The notes beneath the pieces are model-generated. The model was not told the DNA's origin and ran no database searches. It saw only the letters and a list, made by a program, of their open reading frames with translations. From Novosphingobium sp. G106 (lineage in GTDB: Bacteria > Pseudomonadota > Alphaproteobacteria > Sphingomonadales > Sphingomonadaceae): a stretch of DNA of 64,000 nucleotides. The stretch is from assembly GCF_019075875.1 (NCBI RefSeq), contig NZ_JAHOOZ010000001.1, forward strand, positions 3,100,001 to 3,164,000, given 5' to 3'. The translations under genes were made by a program, and so were the position numbers. How positions within the stretch are numbered: the stretch's first letter is position 1; each line of letters opens with the position of its first letter. This document shows, piece by piece, positions 55,074 to 63,846 of the stretch.

Positions 55074-55874
55074 ATGCAAGAATGCAGAGGCAAGGTCGCT
55101 GTCGTGACGGGCGGAGCCTGCGGAATTGGCCTCGGTATGAGCCGGGCACTCTTGGACGCCGGGATGAAAGTCATCGTCGCCGACGTGAGGTCGGAACATC
55201 TCGACGAAGGAAGGGCAGCGCTGGCCAATCTCGGCGATGTCAGGTTCCTGCAGCTCGACGTCGCTGATCGTCAGGCAGTCATCGCTGCGGCTGACGAAGC
55301 CGAGCGAATGTTCGGCAAGGTGCACCTGCTTGCCAACAACGCGGGCGTTGGCGCCCAAAGCGACGTTGCGGACGACGATTTCGCGCTCTGGGACTGGCTG
55401 ATGGCCATCAACGTCGGAGGAGTCGTAAATGGCGTAAAAGCCTTCCTGCCGAAGCTTCGAGCGCATGGCGAAGGCGGGCACATTGTCAACACGGCATCGT
55501 TTGCCGCTTTTCTTCCCATTCCCGGCGAGACCAGCGCCTACAGCATTTCCAAAGCCTCCGTTTGGGCGCTCACGGACGCGCTGCGCCTAAGCCTCGAAGG
55601 TGAACACATCGGTGTTTCGTTGCTGGTGCCATACGTTGTCCAGACGCGGGCGATGGCCAATCTCCGAGTTAGAGCCGAGGACGGTCAGGCGCGGCAAGCC
55701 TTCGATCTTTCGGAAGGCATGGACCCCATGGAAATGGGCCGTATCGCCGTTGCCGGAATCATCGCCGGCAAGGATTACATTTTTGCAAGTGCCGAACCGG
55801 AAGCTTTGATGCGTGCGCGCTTCGACGCCGTACTGCAGGATTTGCAGTGGGCCGCCCAGCGAGAAAAGGCATGA
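55074..55874 (+). CDS. SDR family oxidoreductase
   Basis: An SDR of 266 residues starting MQECRGKVAVVTGGACGIG, with NNAGVGA and the catalytic YSISKASVWALTDALR. The C-terminal part lacks the usual DGG ending and instead carries EGMDPMEMGRIAVAGIIAGKDYIF. An AAGGAG 8 bases before ATG 55074 fixes this start; an open frame extends to 54966 without conserved sequence. Its stop overlaps an ATG (ATGA at 55871) of a 26-codon open frame that I do not recognise. Confidence 0.88.
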   Translation: MQECRGKVAVVTGGACGIGLGMSRALLDAGMKVIVADVRSEHLDEGRAALANLGDVRFLQLDVADRQAVIAAADEAERMFGKVHLLANNAGVGAQSDVADDDFALWDWLMAINVGGVVNGVKAFLPKLRAHGEGGHIVNTASFAAFLPIPGETSAYSISKASVWALTDALRLSLEGEHIGVSLLVPYVVQTRAMANLRVRAEDGQARQAFDLSEGMDPMEMGRIAVAGIIAGKDYIFASAEPEALMRARFDAVLQDLQWAAQREKA

Positions 55875-56048
55875 GCGAAGATCTTGCCGGCAGCATAGTA
55901 CTGCTTACGAGCCAAACGATCGGCCCGCATGGCGGGACGACAATGCCGTGATGCGCTCGTCCAATCGACCCGGGAAATGTCGAATCAATTTCTCGACCTT
56001 TCTACGCCAATATTTAACCTTTCCTTTCATACCAGATGAGGCCCCTCA

Positions 56049-56864
56049 ATGAGTGATACGCAAGACGAGATCCTGACCGACTGCCCTGCTCCGGGTGTCC
56101 TGCGCATAACCCTGAACCGTCCGGACGCCGGCAATGCCTTCACGTTTGCGATGTACGAACGCCTTGCGGAGATATTCACCGAGACGGCGTACCTCCCTGA
56201 TGTGCAAGCCGTAATTCTGACCGCGACCGGCCGCATGTTCAGCGTTGGGCACGATCTGCAAAACGGTGGCAGCTCTGCCCAAGTGCCAAGCGGCATCGGC
56301 GCTGCACATGCCTCGCGCCTGTCCGCACGCGCTATCAACCAGTTGCCTGCACTCATGCGCGCCCTGCCCCAGCCAATCATCGCCGCGGTCAATGGCACCG
56401 CTGCCGGCGCCGGATACGGCCTGGCCCTGAACGCCGACCTTACTATCGCAGCGCGTTCGGCCAAGTTCGTCAACGCCTTCCATAATGCGGGCACGGGCCA
56501 CGAATTCGGCCTGTCGTATCTCCTTCCACGCGCGGTTGGGACGCAGCGCGCCATGGAACTGCTCCTCACGGGGCGGCACCTCCCCGCCGAGGAAGCCCGC
56601 GAGATCGGACTCATCCTGCGCGTCGTCGATGACGCGGCGCTGATGGACGAGGCATTGGCGCTGGCCGATGCGATCATGCTCAACGCACCGTTAGGCACGC
56701 AGATCACCAAGCAGAGCGTGTGGCTCAACCTAGGGGCGACCAGCCTCGAAGCCGCGATGGAGATGGAGACGCGAGGCCAGGCCGTTACGGCCGGAACCGC
56801 CGACCGGGTCGAAAAGCGCGCCGCCTTTTTCGAAAAGCGACGCCCGGAGTTCAAGAACCAATAG
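56049..56864 (+). CDS. enoyl-CoA hydratase/isomerase family protein
   Basis: A 271-residue crotonase-fold protein with TLNRPDAGNAFTFAMYERL, GRMFSVGHDLQNGG and NGTAAGAGYGLALNADLTIAARSAKFVNAFHNAGTGHEFGLSYLLPRAVG. A late ETRGQAVTAGTADRVEKRAAFFEKRRPEF is usual for the C-terminus. It sits about 175 bases after the SDR stop and is followed by a GC-rich hairpin. Exact activity is undetermined. Confidence 0.9.
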   Translation: MSDTQDEILTDCPAPGVLRITLNRPDAGNAFTFAMYERLAEIFTETAYLPDVQAVILTATGRMFSVGHDLQNGGSSAQVPSGIGAAHASRLSARAINQLPALMRALPQPIIAAVNGTAAGAGYGLALNADLTIAARSAKFVNAFHNAGTGHEFGLSYLLPRAVGTQRAMELLLTGRHLPAEEAREIGLILRVVDDAALMDEALALADAIMLNAPLGTQITKQSVWLNLGATSLEAAMEMETRGQAVTAGTADRVEKRAAFFEKRRPEFKNQ

Positions 56865-56869
56865 AAGGC

Positions 56870-56901
56870 GCGGCGCTGCCGGCAAAGGAAGGCAGCGCCG
56901 C
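56870..56901. terminator. GC-rich hairpin after the enoyl-CoA hydratase gene
   Basis: An 11-bp stem, GCGGCGCTGCC / GGCAGCGCCGC, with a 10-base loop, directly after the stop at 56864 and between convergent genes. No T run follows. It is a plausible bidirectional transcription barrier. Confidence 0.45.
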
Positions 56902-56992
56902 CTGCGAGCACTCCCCTTCAGCAGCGCCGCTGGCGAAATCCTTTGGATCCTGCCCGTTCCCCGGCATTGGTGAAAGGCGGATAGTCGCGTGG

Positions 56993-58426
56993 CTAAAAGC
57001 CCAAGTCGAGAACCTCGCGATCAATTCCTCCGGACACGTTCATGGCTGCATGCGCCAGCTTGTCGCTGGGCACGCCCGCGATATAGCCATCGATCAGCCG
57101 TTGATAATTGCTGATCAGACCCTCGCTCTCTTTCGACAGGCGCATGAATTCGAAGCCGCCGGTGTGAAGGCCCCGCTGTTGGCGCGGCAGGTTCGCATAA
57201 TCCTGTAGCGGGATTTCCGGCCACTGGGGATCGTCATGCGGCTTCGGCGTCGGCGCGACCGGGACGGGGCGCTTCTCATCCTTAGGATACCGCTTTAGCG
57301 ACCAGAGTTCGAACAGGCATTCTTCAGGGCCCAGCGGACGTATCCGATAGGACGATGCGACGCCGTGGACAGGCAAGAGGAAGAAATGCGGGAAACAGAA
57401 ATTGACGCCCGACGCCATGCCTGCCGCATCGATCTCATCCAGATTGCCGATCTCCATGCCGCGCTCTCGGTAATCGTCGGTCAGGGCCTGGTTGTACAGT
57501 TTCCGCCACGTCGTCATCGCGAGGTGCGGATTACGCGGCAGATCCACGTCGCGTAACCGCTCGGCAACGGCGATCTCTTCCTGCGAAACCATGCCAGCCA
57601 TGCCCACATGAAGTTCGGTCATCTTCTCGATGTAGGTATCGATGAAATCGCTCGGTTCGATCTCGTCCGGCATGGCAGGGGACATGGTCAACCAGCGCGA
57701 TCCTAAGCGTGCCTCCTCGGGAAGCTTGAGCCAAAGAGCCTCGCCTGGCCGGCTGGTCGCACCGGGCGGCAGGAGTTGCGGGTGCGTGCTGGCGACGTGA
57801 TAGCCTTCCATGAAAGCCTCCATCGCGAGCTTCCAGTTCACTGGAAGATGGGCCGAATACCACCACTCCACCTTCAGTTCGTCGACTTTGTAAAGATCCA
57901 TCTGGGGACCGAACTCGCCCAGCGATTCGAGTAGCGGCGGCGCATATTCATCCAGATTGATCCATGCACACCCACCCCAGGTGTCCGCCTTCACATGCCG
58001 GAGTGCAAGGTCGTCCTTGCACATGTTCTGCTCCGAAAACGCGTCGGGCTGAAAGACAAAGGTATTGTTCCCTTCCTTGTCCCAGCGCCAGCCATGAAAC
58101 GGGCAAATGAAACCGCCCGCGGCCCGACCTGACTTGTTCACGAGTTCGACACCCCGGTGTCGGCAGTGGTTATGATAGGCTTTGATCGTGTCAGGCGCGG
58201 TTCGAACCACGATGATCGATTGGTCAAGATTGCGATAGACCGTGTAATCACCCACTTCAGGGATTTCTTCCAGTCGGCACGCCATCTGCCATACCCGAGG
58301 CCACAGGTTCCCGACTTCAAGATCGTAGAATTCTCGGTCGTAATACCGCTTGGCGGGGATGCGATCCACTTCGGTCACCGCGTGGGGGACCCTACCGAGG
58401 TCGACGTTATTCAATTCGGTTCCCAC
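56993..58426 (-). CDS. Rieske non-haem iron oxygenase, alpha subunit
   Basis: A 477-residue aromatic-ring-hydroxylating-type oxygenase. The Rieske [2Fe-2S] site is CRH (88-90) and CPFH (108-111). The mononuclear iron site lies in EAFMEGYHVASTHPQLLP. GTG 58426 is preceded by GAGAGGTGA. No ferredoxin, reductase or classical beta-subunit gene is next to it, so it probably uses partners encoded elsewhere. Length and sequence fit the large oxygenase subunits of sphingomonad catabolic pathways; the substrate is unknown. Confidence 0.92.
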   Translation of the reverse strand: MGTELNNVDLGRVPHAVTEVDRIPAKRYYDREFYDLEVGNLWPRVWQMACRLEEIPEVGDYTVYRNLDQSIIVVRTAPDTIKAYHNHCRHRGVELVNKSGRAAGGFICPFHGWRWDKEGNNTFVFQPDAFSEQNMCKDDLALRHVKADTWGGCAWINLDEYAPPLLESLGEFGPQMDLYKVDELKVEWWYSAHLPVNWKLAMEAFMEGYHVASTHPQLLPPGATSRPGEALWLKLPEEARLGSRWLTMSPAMPDEIEPSDFIDTYIEKMTELHVGMAGMVSQEEIAVAERLRDVDLPRNPHLAMTTWRKLYNQALTDDYRERGMEIGNLDEIDAAGMASGVNFCFPHFFLLPVHGVASSYRIRPLGPEECLFELWSLKRYPKDEKRPVPVAPTPKPHDDPQWPEIPLQDYANLPRQQRGLHTGGFEFMRLSKESEGLISNYQRLIDGYIAGVPSDKLAHAAMNVSGGIDREVLDLGF

Positions 58427-58599
58427 TCACCTCTCCCATATCTTCAATCAGCGTGACGGGTTGCCATGTGCCGGCGATAAAAGCCGGCTTGAGCATGGCA
58501 ACAGTCGCAACAGTTAAGTGACCACTGTCTTAACGCACCTTGACCGGATCGCCAACAATTCTGTCGACAACGGGACCCGCCACGGGCGGCTAATTTTAT

Positions 58600-59904
58600 T
58601 CAGGGGTCGGCGGCGAACGAGCCGGGAGCTATCGGTGGCGGCATAATTCTGGCACCGATCCATAACAGACCCGCGGCGGCCATTCCGCTGCCGACGTAGG
58701 TGACGGTCAATGCGACCGACAGGCCGTGATCTCCTGCAAAGTGCTGAGAAGTTGCCCCCACGATAAGCGGGCCGGTGCCGGCTCCAATCAAGTTGAACAC
58801 CATCGTGAAAAGGGCGGCAACCCGCCCCCGGAACGGGGGCGGTGTGACGAGTGTCAGAGCGGTGCCCGCCGCCGCCGCGCAAACGGTGAAAAAGGAAGTC
58901 GAAACATAAAGCAGGACGAAAGTTGTCCCGCTGCCAGTCCAGGGCGCGATTCCCCCCAGTAGTGCGACAACAATGGCGCCAACGGCAAAATAGGAAAGCG
59001 GAGCGGCATGGTTACCTTGCTGGAGCTGGCGTTGAATCCAGTGCCCGGCTAACAGACTACCCGCCAATCCGCATACGACAACCCCCGCGCCCACCGCAGC
59101 ACCGATACGGGCCGTGCTCCAACCAAAAGTCTGCTGGAGATAGACTGGCGCCCAGCCGCTGCCCCCGGCGCTGGCGGTATAGATCGCAGCATAGCCCAAA
59201 AAATGGACCGCGAGGAATCCCTTGTGTGACCCGACAAACGAAACGAAGCCGGCAGCTTCCTGACTATCCGGTCTGCGAACATCGCCGTCCGCGAAGCTTC
59301 GCGGTTCTGGCAATAACAGCGAAAGCAAGGTCAGCGGTATTCCCACTGCGCCAACGAGAACGAAGGTCGTCTGCCAAGGCTCGAAAGATACGCCGAAAAG
59401 CTCCACCGGGCCAAAAGCGGTCAACAGTTGAACCAGCACTCCGCCAAGAATGATCGAGAGGCCCGAACCTACCATGGCGCCAGTGGTAAACACCGCCATG
59501 GCCAACGCGAGCTGGGAACGCGGGGCAATATCTCCCAGCAGCGAATAGGCTGCCGGGATCAAAGCCGCCTCGCCAACTCCGACAGCGAAGCGGGCCAGCA
59601 GTAATTCGGGAAAGGTGCGAGCCAATCCGCAGGAGACGGTCGCCAGCGACCATAACAGCACGCCGCCGAAAATAACGAATTTGCGGGGAGCGCGGTCTGC
59701 GAGAAGCCCGAGTGGGACGCCGCAGACGACATAGAATACGGCAAAGGCATATCCCTGAAGGAGCCCGATCTGGGTTTCGCTGAGACCGAGATCGGCCCTC
59801 ATCGGCGCGACCATCAAGGAAATCAGGTTCCTGTCCAGCAACGAAAGTGCATAGAGCGCCAGAAGAATGGCGACGGTACGCGTGAGGTCGGGCAGCCATC
59901 TCAT
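58600..59904 (-). CDS. MFS transporter, spinster-like
   Basis: A 434-residue protein with 12 predicted hydrophobic segments. The opening TRTVAILLALYALSLLDRNLISLMVAPMRADLGLSETQIGLLQGYAFAVFY is typical of spinster-type MFS proteins, and motif A is GLLADRAPRK. It is located in the inner membrane and is likely to import the substrate or export a metabolite. It lies 42 bases downstream of the TonB receptor gene, giving an outer- and inner-membrane transport pair. Its frame is intact. Confidence 0.9.
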   Translation of the reverse strand: MRWLPDLTRTVAILLALYALSLLDRNLISLMVAPMRADLGLSETQIGLLQGYAFAVFYVVCGVPLGLLADRAPRKFVIFGGVLLWSLATVSCGLARTFPELLLARFAVGVGEAALIPAAYSLLGDIAPRSQLALAMAVFTTGAMVGSGLSIILGGVLVQLLTAFGPVELFGVSFEPWQTTFVLVGAVGIPLTLLSLLLPEPRSFADGDVRRPDSQEAAGFVSFVGSHKGFLAVHFLGYAAIYTASAGGSGWAPVYLQQTFGWSTARIGAAVGAGVVVCGLAGSLLAGHWIQRQLQQGNHAAPLSYFAVGAIVVALLGGIAPWTGSGTTFVLLYVSTSFFTVCAAAAGTALTLVTPPPFRGRVAALFTMVFNLIGAGTGPLIVGATSQHFAGDHGLSVALTVTYVGSGMAAAGLLWIGARIMPPPIAPGSFAADP

Positions 59905-59946
59905 TATCGACGGGGTTCACAAAGCAACGATTTGGGCCCCACGCGA

Positions 59947-62073
59947 TCAGTAGCGATACGTTAGTCGTGCACCGTAGGTCGCGGGCCTCGCGAAATTGAC
60001 ATTGTCGGCCAGACCCGAAACCAGTAACGATGTGAAGTACTTGGAATCTGTCAGGTTTGTGCCGAACACTTCCAGTTCGAGCTGATCGCCCGGCAGTACA
60101 AAAGCCGCGCTTGCATTGATTACATCGTACGGCTTTTGGCGCGTTCGGTTCGAAACGTCGTAATATACCGTTCCGGAGAAGAAAGCGTTCCCCGAAAAAC
60201 GGAGTTTGCTGTCGCCTATCGGCACTTCCAGCGTTGCACCAACGTTGCCGGACCATTCGGGCGTGCGAATCACCCGGTTGCCTGACGCATCGATCTTGAG
60301 ACTGTCGTTTCCCCCGCCCGCGCGTGGAATGAAGGCCTGTGCACCGACGAATTTGCTGTACTTCGCATCGACATACGACAACCCGCCACTGATGCTGAAG
60401 CCCGAGAACGGCGTAATCGAAGCATTCAATTCGGCGCCGTTGATCCTGGCTGTCGCCGCATTCTGCAATACGGATTGGAGGCTGGTTGCGCCGAAGGCTT
60501 GGAACTGAAGATCCTTGTAGTCGTAGCGATAGGCGGCCGCACTGTATGAGAGGATTCCGGCGTCGCCCTTGATACCCATTTCGTAAGCATCGATTTTCTC
60601 GGGATTGACCGGCGGAATCGTGGGCGAAGGGGTGGACGTTCCGAATACCCCGGCCTTGTATCCTTTCGAATAGGTGAAGTAGACATTGGTACGCGGTGCG
60701 AGTTCATAGCGGATAGAGGCTCGCGGGGTGAGACTCCGGAATGTCTTTGCGGGGGGAGATACCGGCACCGCGCCATTGTTAGCGCCTACGTAGTCGATCC
60801 TGTCGATGCTATAGCGCAGCCCCCCGATAAGGGTGAGCCGATCAGTGACCGCGTAGTTAATCTCTCCGAACAGCGCGGCGGACTCGGTGTGGGTTTTGAC
60901 GTCGTTGAGCAGTACCCGCGTCGAAGCGGCACCGGTGAAGGACTGGAGAATGAGCTTTTGCTTGTCGTCGAACAGGAATAACCCGCCGATCCAACTTAAA
61001 GGCCCGTCTCCAGCCGAGGCCAGATTGAATTCCTGGCTCCAGGTATCGGTCTTGTAATCAAGCCGGGAAAGAGAAAGTGGAATGTTGCTGACGTCCGAAT
61101 CGGGCTGTTGCAGAGAAGTATAGTGGCGATAGGCGGTGAGCGAACTGACGGTAACACCCGATTTTGCCCATTCAAGCCGCATCGAACCGCCGCCGCCCTC
61201 GACGTTCAATACCGGCACGAGGTTGAGCGCCGCCGTGTTCGGCCGCGTCGCAAGAACCACGCCCGGTGACGAGGCGGTCGCAGTGTTCCCGGCAAGCGGT
61301 TGGCCGGCGAAAGTCGTATTGTCCTTGCTATCCGTGTAATCGGCCGAAAACAGGGCGGAAAAGTCGTCCGATATCTGGAAGAGCGCCTTGCCTCTGGTCG
61401 AGAAGATCTGCGTCTTTGCCAGCTTCGCATTGGTAATCAGGTCACGCCTAAATCCATCGTCGGTTCGGTAATTCGCGGCGAGGCTGACTGCCACCTTGTC
61501 GGACAACCCTCCGGACACGAATGCCTGCGCATTGACCTCATTGTAGCGGGCGTAGCTCAACTTGACCGTGGCAGTCGTATTGAAGCTCGGCTTGCGCGTC
61601 GCCACAGTAATGGCCCCGCCCGTCGCGTTGCGCCCGAACAAGGTTCCCTGGGGGCCCTTCAGCACCTCGATTGACTGGATATCGACTAGCTCGAGGAAAT
61701 TGGAGAACTGCACCGGCTGATAGACACCGTCGACATAAATGGCGACGTTGGCAGCGTCGCCGGGGTTGGAGCCCGTCGACGTGACGCCGCGTATTGCCGG
61801 CTGAATGGTCGAGCCGTTGCCCTGAAAATTCAGGCCGGGTGTGATCTGGCCGAGACTGAGGCCATTCGATACGCCCGACTGTTCAATGGCTTTCCCGCTC
61901 AGTGCGGTTACGGAAATTGGCACGTCACGGAGCTTTTCCTCCCGGCGTTGCGCTGTGACCACGATCTCACCGCCCTGTGCATCGACCTCGGCATTTGCGC
62001 CCTGCGCGAGCGAGACCCCGGGCGATGAGATTGCAACAACTGCAAATCCAGCCGCGAATGCATATTTTGTCAT
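59947..62073 (-). CDS. TonB-dependent outer-membrane receptor
   Basis: A 708-residue receptor. The signal peptide is MTKYAFAAGFAVVAISSPG with cleavage after SLAQ. A TonB-box-like EIVVTAQRREEKLRDVPISVTAL precedes the plug domain, which has GVTSTGSNPGDAANVAIYVDG and LKGPQGTLFGRNATGGA. A long beta-barrel ends in YGARLTYRY with the terminal aromatic residue. ATG 62073 is preferred over a TTG 6 codons upstream because GAGGGGGA lies 8 bases before it. An exact type A palindrome sits about 100 bases upstream. It belongs to the group that imports hydrophobic organic compounds in sphingomonads, as inferred. Confidence 0.93.
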   Translation of the reverse strand: MTKYAFAAGFAVVAISSPGVSLAQGANAEVDAQGGEIVVTAQRREEKLRDVPISVTALSGKAIEQSGVSNGLSLGQITPGLNFQGNGSTIQPAIRGVTSTGSNPGDAANVAIYVDGVYQPVQFSNFLELVDIQSIEVLKGPQGTLFGRNATGGAITVATRKPSFNTTATVKLSYARYNEVNAQAFVSGGLSDKVAVSLAANYRTDDGFRRDLITNAKLAKTQIFSTRGKALFQISDDFSALFSADYTDSKDNTTFAGQPLAGNTATASSPGVVLATRPNTAALNLVPVLNVEGGGGSMRLEWAKSGVTVSSLTAYRHYTSLQQPDSDVSNIPLSLSRLDYKTDTWSQEFNLASAGDGPLSWIGGLFLFDDKQKLILQSFTGAASTRVLLNDVKTHTESAALFGEINYAVTDRLTLIGGLRYSIDRIDYVGANNGAVPVSPPAKTFRSLTPRASIRYELAPRTNVYFTYSKGYKAGVFGTSTPSPTIPPVNPEKIDAYEMGIKGDAGILSYSAAAYRYDYKDLQFQAFGATSLQSVLQNAATARINGAELNASITPFSGFSISGGLSYVDAKYSKFVGAQAFIPRAGGGNDSLKIDASGNRVIRTPEWSGNVGATLEVPIGDSKLRFSGNAFFSGTVYYDVSNRTRQKPYDVINASAAFVLPGDQLELEVFGTNLTDSKYFTSLLVSGLADNVNFARPATYGARLTYRY

Positions 62074-62164
62074 CGTGAGACTCCCCCTCAATGCGCGCCC
62101 GTTCAGACGGAGCTGCAGATATGCAGGCGGGAATATAGATAGATTTGAAGCTCTGCAATTTGTA

Positions 62165-62184
62165 TTTTGATTATATAATCAAAA
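62165..62184. promoter_or_regulatory. putative operator, type A (perfect 20-bp palindrome)
   Basis: TTTTGAT-TATATA-ATCAAAA is a perfect 20-base palindrome in the promoter region of the TonB receptor gene. Arms and spacing are identical to the copy at 13637-13656. Confidence 0.6.
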
Positions 62185-62292
62185 ATATCTGAATCGCGAG
62201 TCAGCTGCGGCGCGCACGGGTCCGCCGTGGGGGCCAATGATAAATCCATTACATTGAAGGACATTGCTCGACACAAGGACTGATCTCTGAAT

Positions 62293-62853
62293 CTAGCGCT
62301 GGTGAGTAAGGCGGTCGACCGCTGCAGAGTCCTGCCGTTCCCAGAAAGTCTTCCACGTCGCGTAGGCATGCGAGCCAAGAAAATGTTTCGGATTTAGGTC
62401 CCGGTCTGGCCAATGCGCAAATGGTGGGCATGGCCGCTCATCGATATTGGTCGCATAGAAGAACGATGGGAGATGCTTGCGAAAATACCAGCGTCCGTCA
62501 ACTCGCTCGTACTCATCGAAGTAGGTCATGATCATCACTACCCAGTTGTCGCCATCTTCGTGCTCCGCTCGGCAGTAAGTCGTGCCGGTCGCCAGATCTT
62601 CGTCGACAAAGTCGAAAACATGACCACAGATCTGGTGCTGGCTCCTGTAGAACCCCACAAGGACGGATTCATAGAAGGCGCGCAGACCCGCGCGACCCCG
62701 CCCCCATTTCCCGGCATCGACCCCCGGCACGAAGAGGTTGACCAATGTGTCGATGTCACGCGAATCGACGGCCAAGGCGTAACGCGAAGGCAGCATCTGG
62801 ATGGCCTGAGTCGATTCGATTCGCTCCAGCCGGCGAACGATCGCTTCATCCAT
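62293..62853 (-). CDS. SnoaL-like / NTF2-fold protein
   Basis: A 186-residue protein, MDEAIVRRLERIESTQAIQMLPSRYALAVDSRDIDTLVNLF, with the cone-shaped NTF2-like pattern HQICGHVFDFVDEDLATGTTYCRAEH and YFDEYERVDGRWYFRKH. Proteins of this group are small hydrolases, isomerases or dehydratases, and some resemble beta subunits of ring-hydroxylating oxygenases. GAGAGGAGAGG just before ATG 62853 supports the start. It is divergent from the TetR gene, with a type B-like element between them. Confidence 0.82.
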   Translation of the reverse strand: MDEAIVRRLERIESTQAIQMLPSRYALAVDSRDIDTLVNLFVPGVDAGKWGRGRAGLRAFYESVLVGFYRSQHQICGHVFDFVDEDLATGTTYCRAEHEDGDNWVVMIMTYFDEYERVDGRWYFRKHLPSFFYATNIDERPCPPFAHWPDRDLNPKHFLGSHAYATWKTFWERQDSAAVDRLTHQR

Positions 62854-62919
62854 GGCCTCTCCTCTCTGGTCAGTGGCGTGAGCGTCACGGATCTCGCCGG
62901 CCGCATCTGCCACGGATTT

Positions 62920-62941
62920 TTGTTGGTATCCGCTTAACAAA
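62920..62941. promoter_or_regulatory. putative operator, type B (weak) between SnoaL-like and TetR genes
   Basis: TTGTTGG-TATC-CGCTTAACAA, with outer arms TTGTT/AACAA and a GCTTAAC half identical to the strong site at 44795. Its position between divergent SnoaL-like and TetR genes fits an autoregulated operator, but symmetry is poor. Confidence 0.35.
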
Positions 62942-63082
62942 ACTTCGTAAAGGCTCGGCCTGGCGGCCACATGGTCCCGACGAGGGAAACGTGCAAAAAC
63001 TCAGGGCCTCATGGACTTGCTGGTTAAATTTTGGGATGGACCCACGTTGGGGACGGTGCATCGTTTCCCCCAGCACGAGGAT

Positions 63083-63800
63083 GTGGAATTGACCGTTAGC
63101 GACGGCGGAAAAAACTCGGGAAAGCGCAAAAGGCAAAAGGCCGTTGTCGGCCGGGCCTTGATCATCGCGGCGGCGCGGGAATTGTTCGCAGAGCGTGGCT
63201 ATGCCCGCACCACGACCCGAGACATCGCTTCAAAGGCAAATTCGAGCGAAGTGCTGCTATTCCGCTATTTCCAAAGCAAGGCGAACCTTTTTCGCGAGGC
63301 CGTGGTCGACCCCTTTGACGATTTCCTCAAGACTTTCCTGGAAGCGCAGTCGGCCGCAACAGGCGACGAGCCGTTCGCTGGTTCGCAGGATTTCGTCGAT
63401 CGACTTTTCAGCGCCTTCAGCGAACATCGCGAAGTCCTGTTCGCGCTGATAAGCACCCGCCTGTATGAAGCGGGGGGAGCCGGAAGAACAGGTCAACGCG
63501 GTCGGCTTCAAGGAATATTTCCGTGTCGCGGTTGAACGGATCGAAGACGAATTGAAGGTGATGGGCGTTACGCCGACGATTTCGCCTGAGATCAGCAGCC
63601 GGATTTCGTTCACCGCGGTGATGGCCACTGCACTTTTCCATAAATGGATCTTTGCGGACACGAACATCAAAGCGAATGAGGTGATTACCGCGCTGACCGA
63701 ATTTATCATCGCTGGCATGGCCGGCATAGGCGAGCGACGTCGCGAGGAAGCCGCTCGGGATTCAGCCGTACCCGCTACCAGGAAGTCAACTGCCGTATAA
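63083..63800 (+). CDS. TetR-family transcriptional regulator (frameshifted)
   Basis: A regulator of about 238 residues with the N-terminal helix-turn-helix ALIIAAARELFAERGYARTTTRDIASKANSSEVLLFRYFQSKANLFREAV. The frame breaks at the G6 run 63472-63477; removing one base gives LYEAGEPEEQVNAVGFKEYF and a full-length ligand-binding domain. The start is uncertain: GTG 63083 with a GAGG before it gives a normal TetR N-terminus, while ATG 63011 would add 24 residues. It diverges from the SnoaL-like gene and is a candidate for binding one of the shared palindromes. Confidence 0.84.
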
Positions 63801-63846
63801 GGTTCTGCGCCGCAGGCGACCGCCCCCAGGGGAGCCTGCCAGCGGA

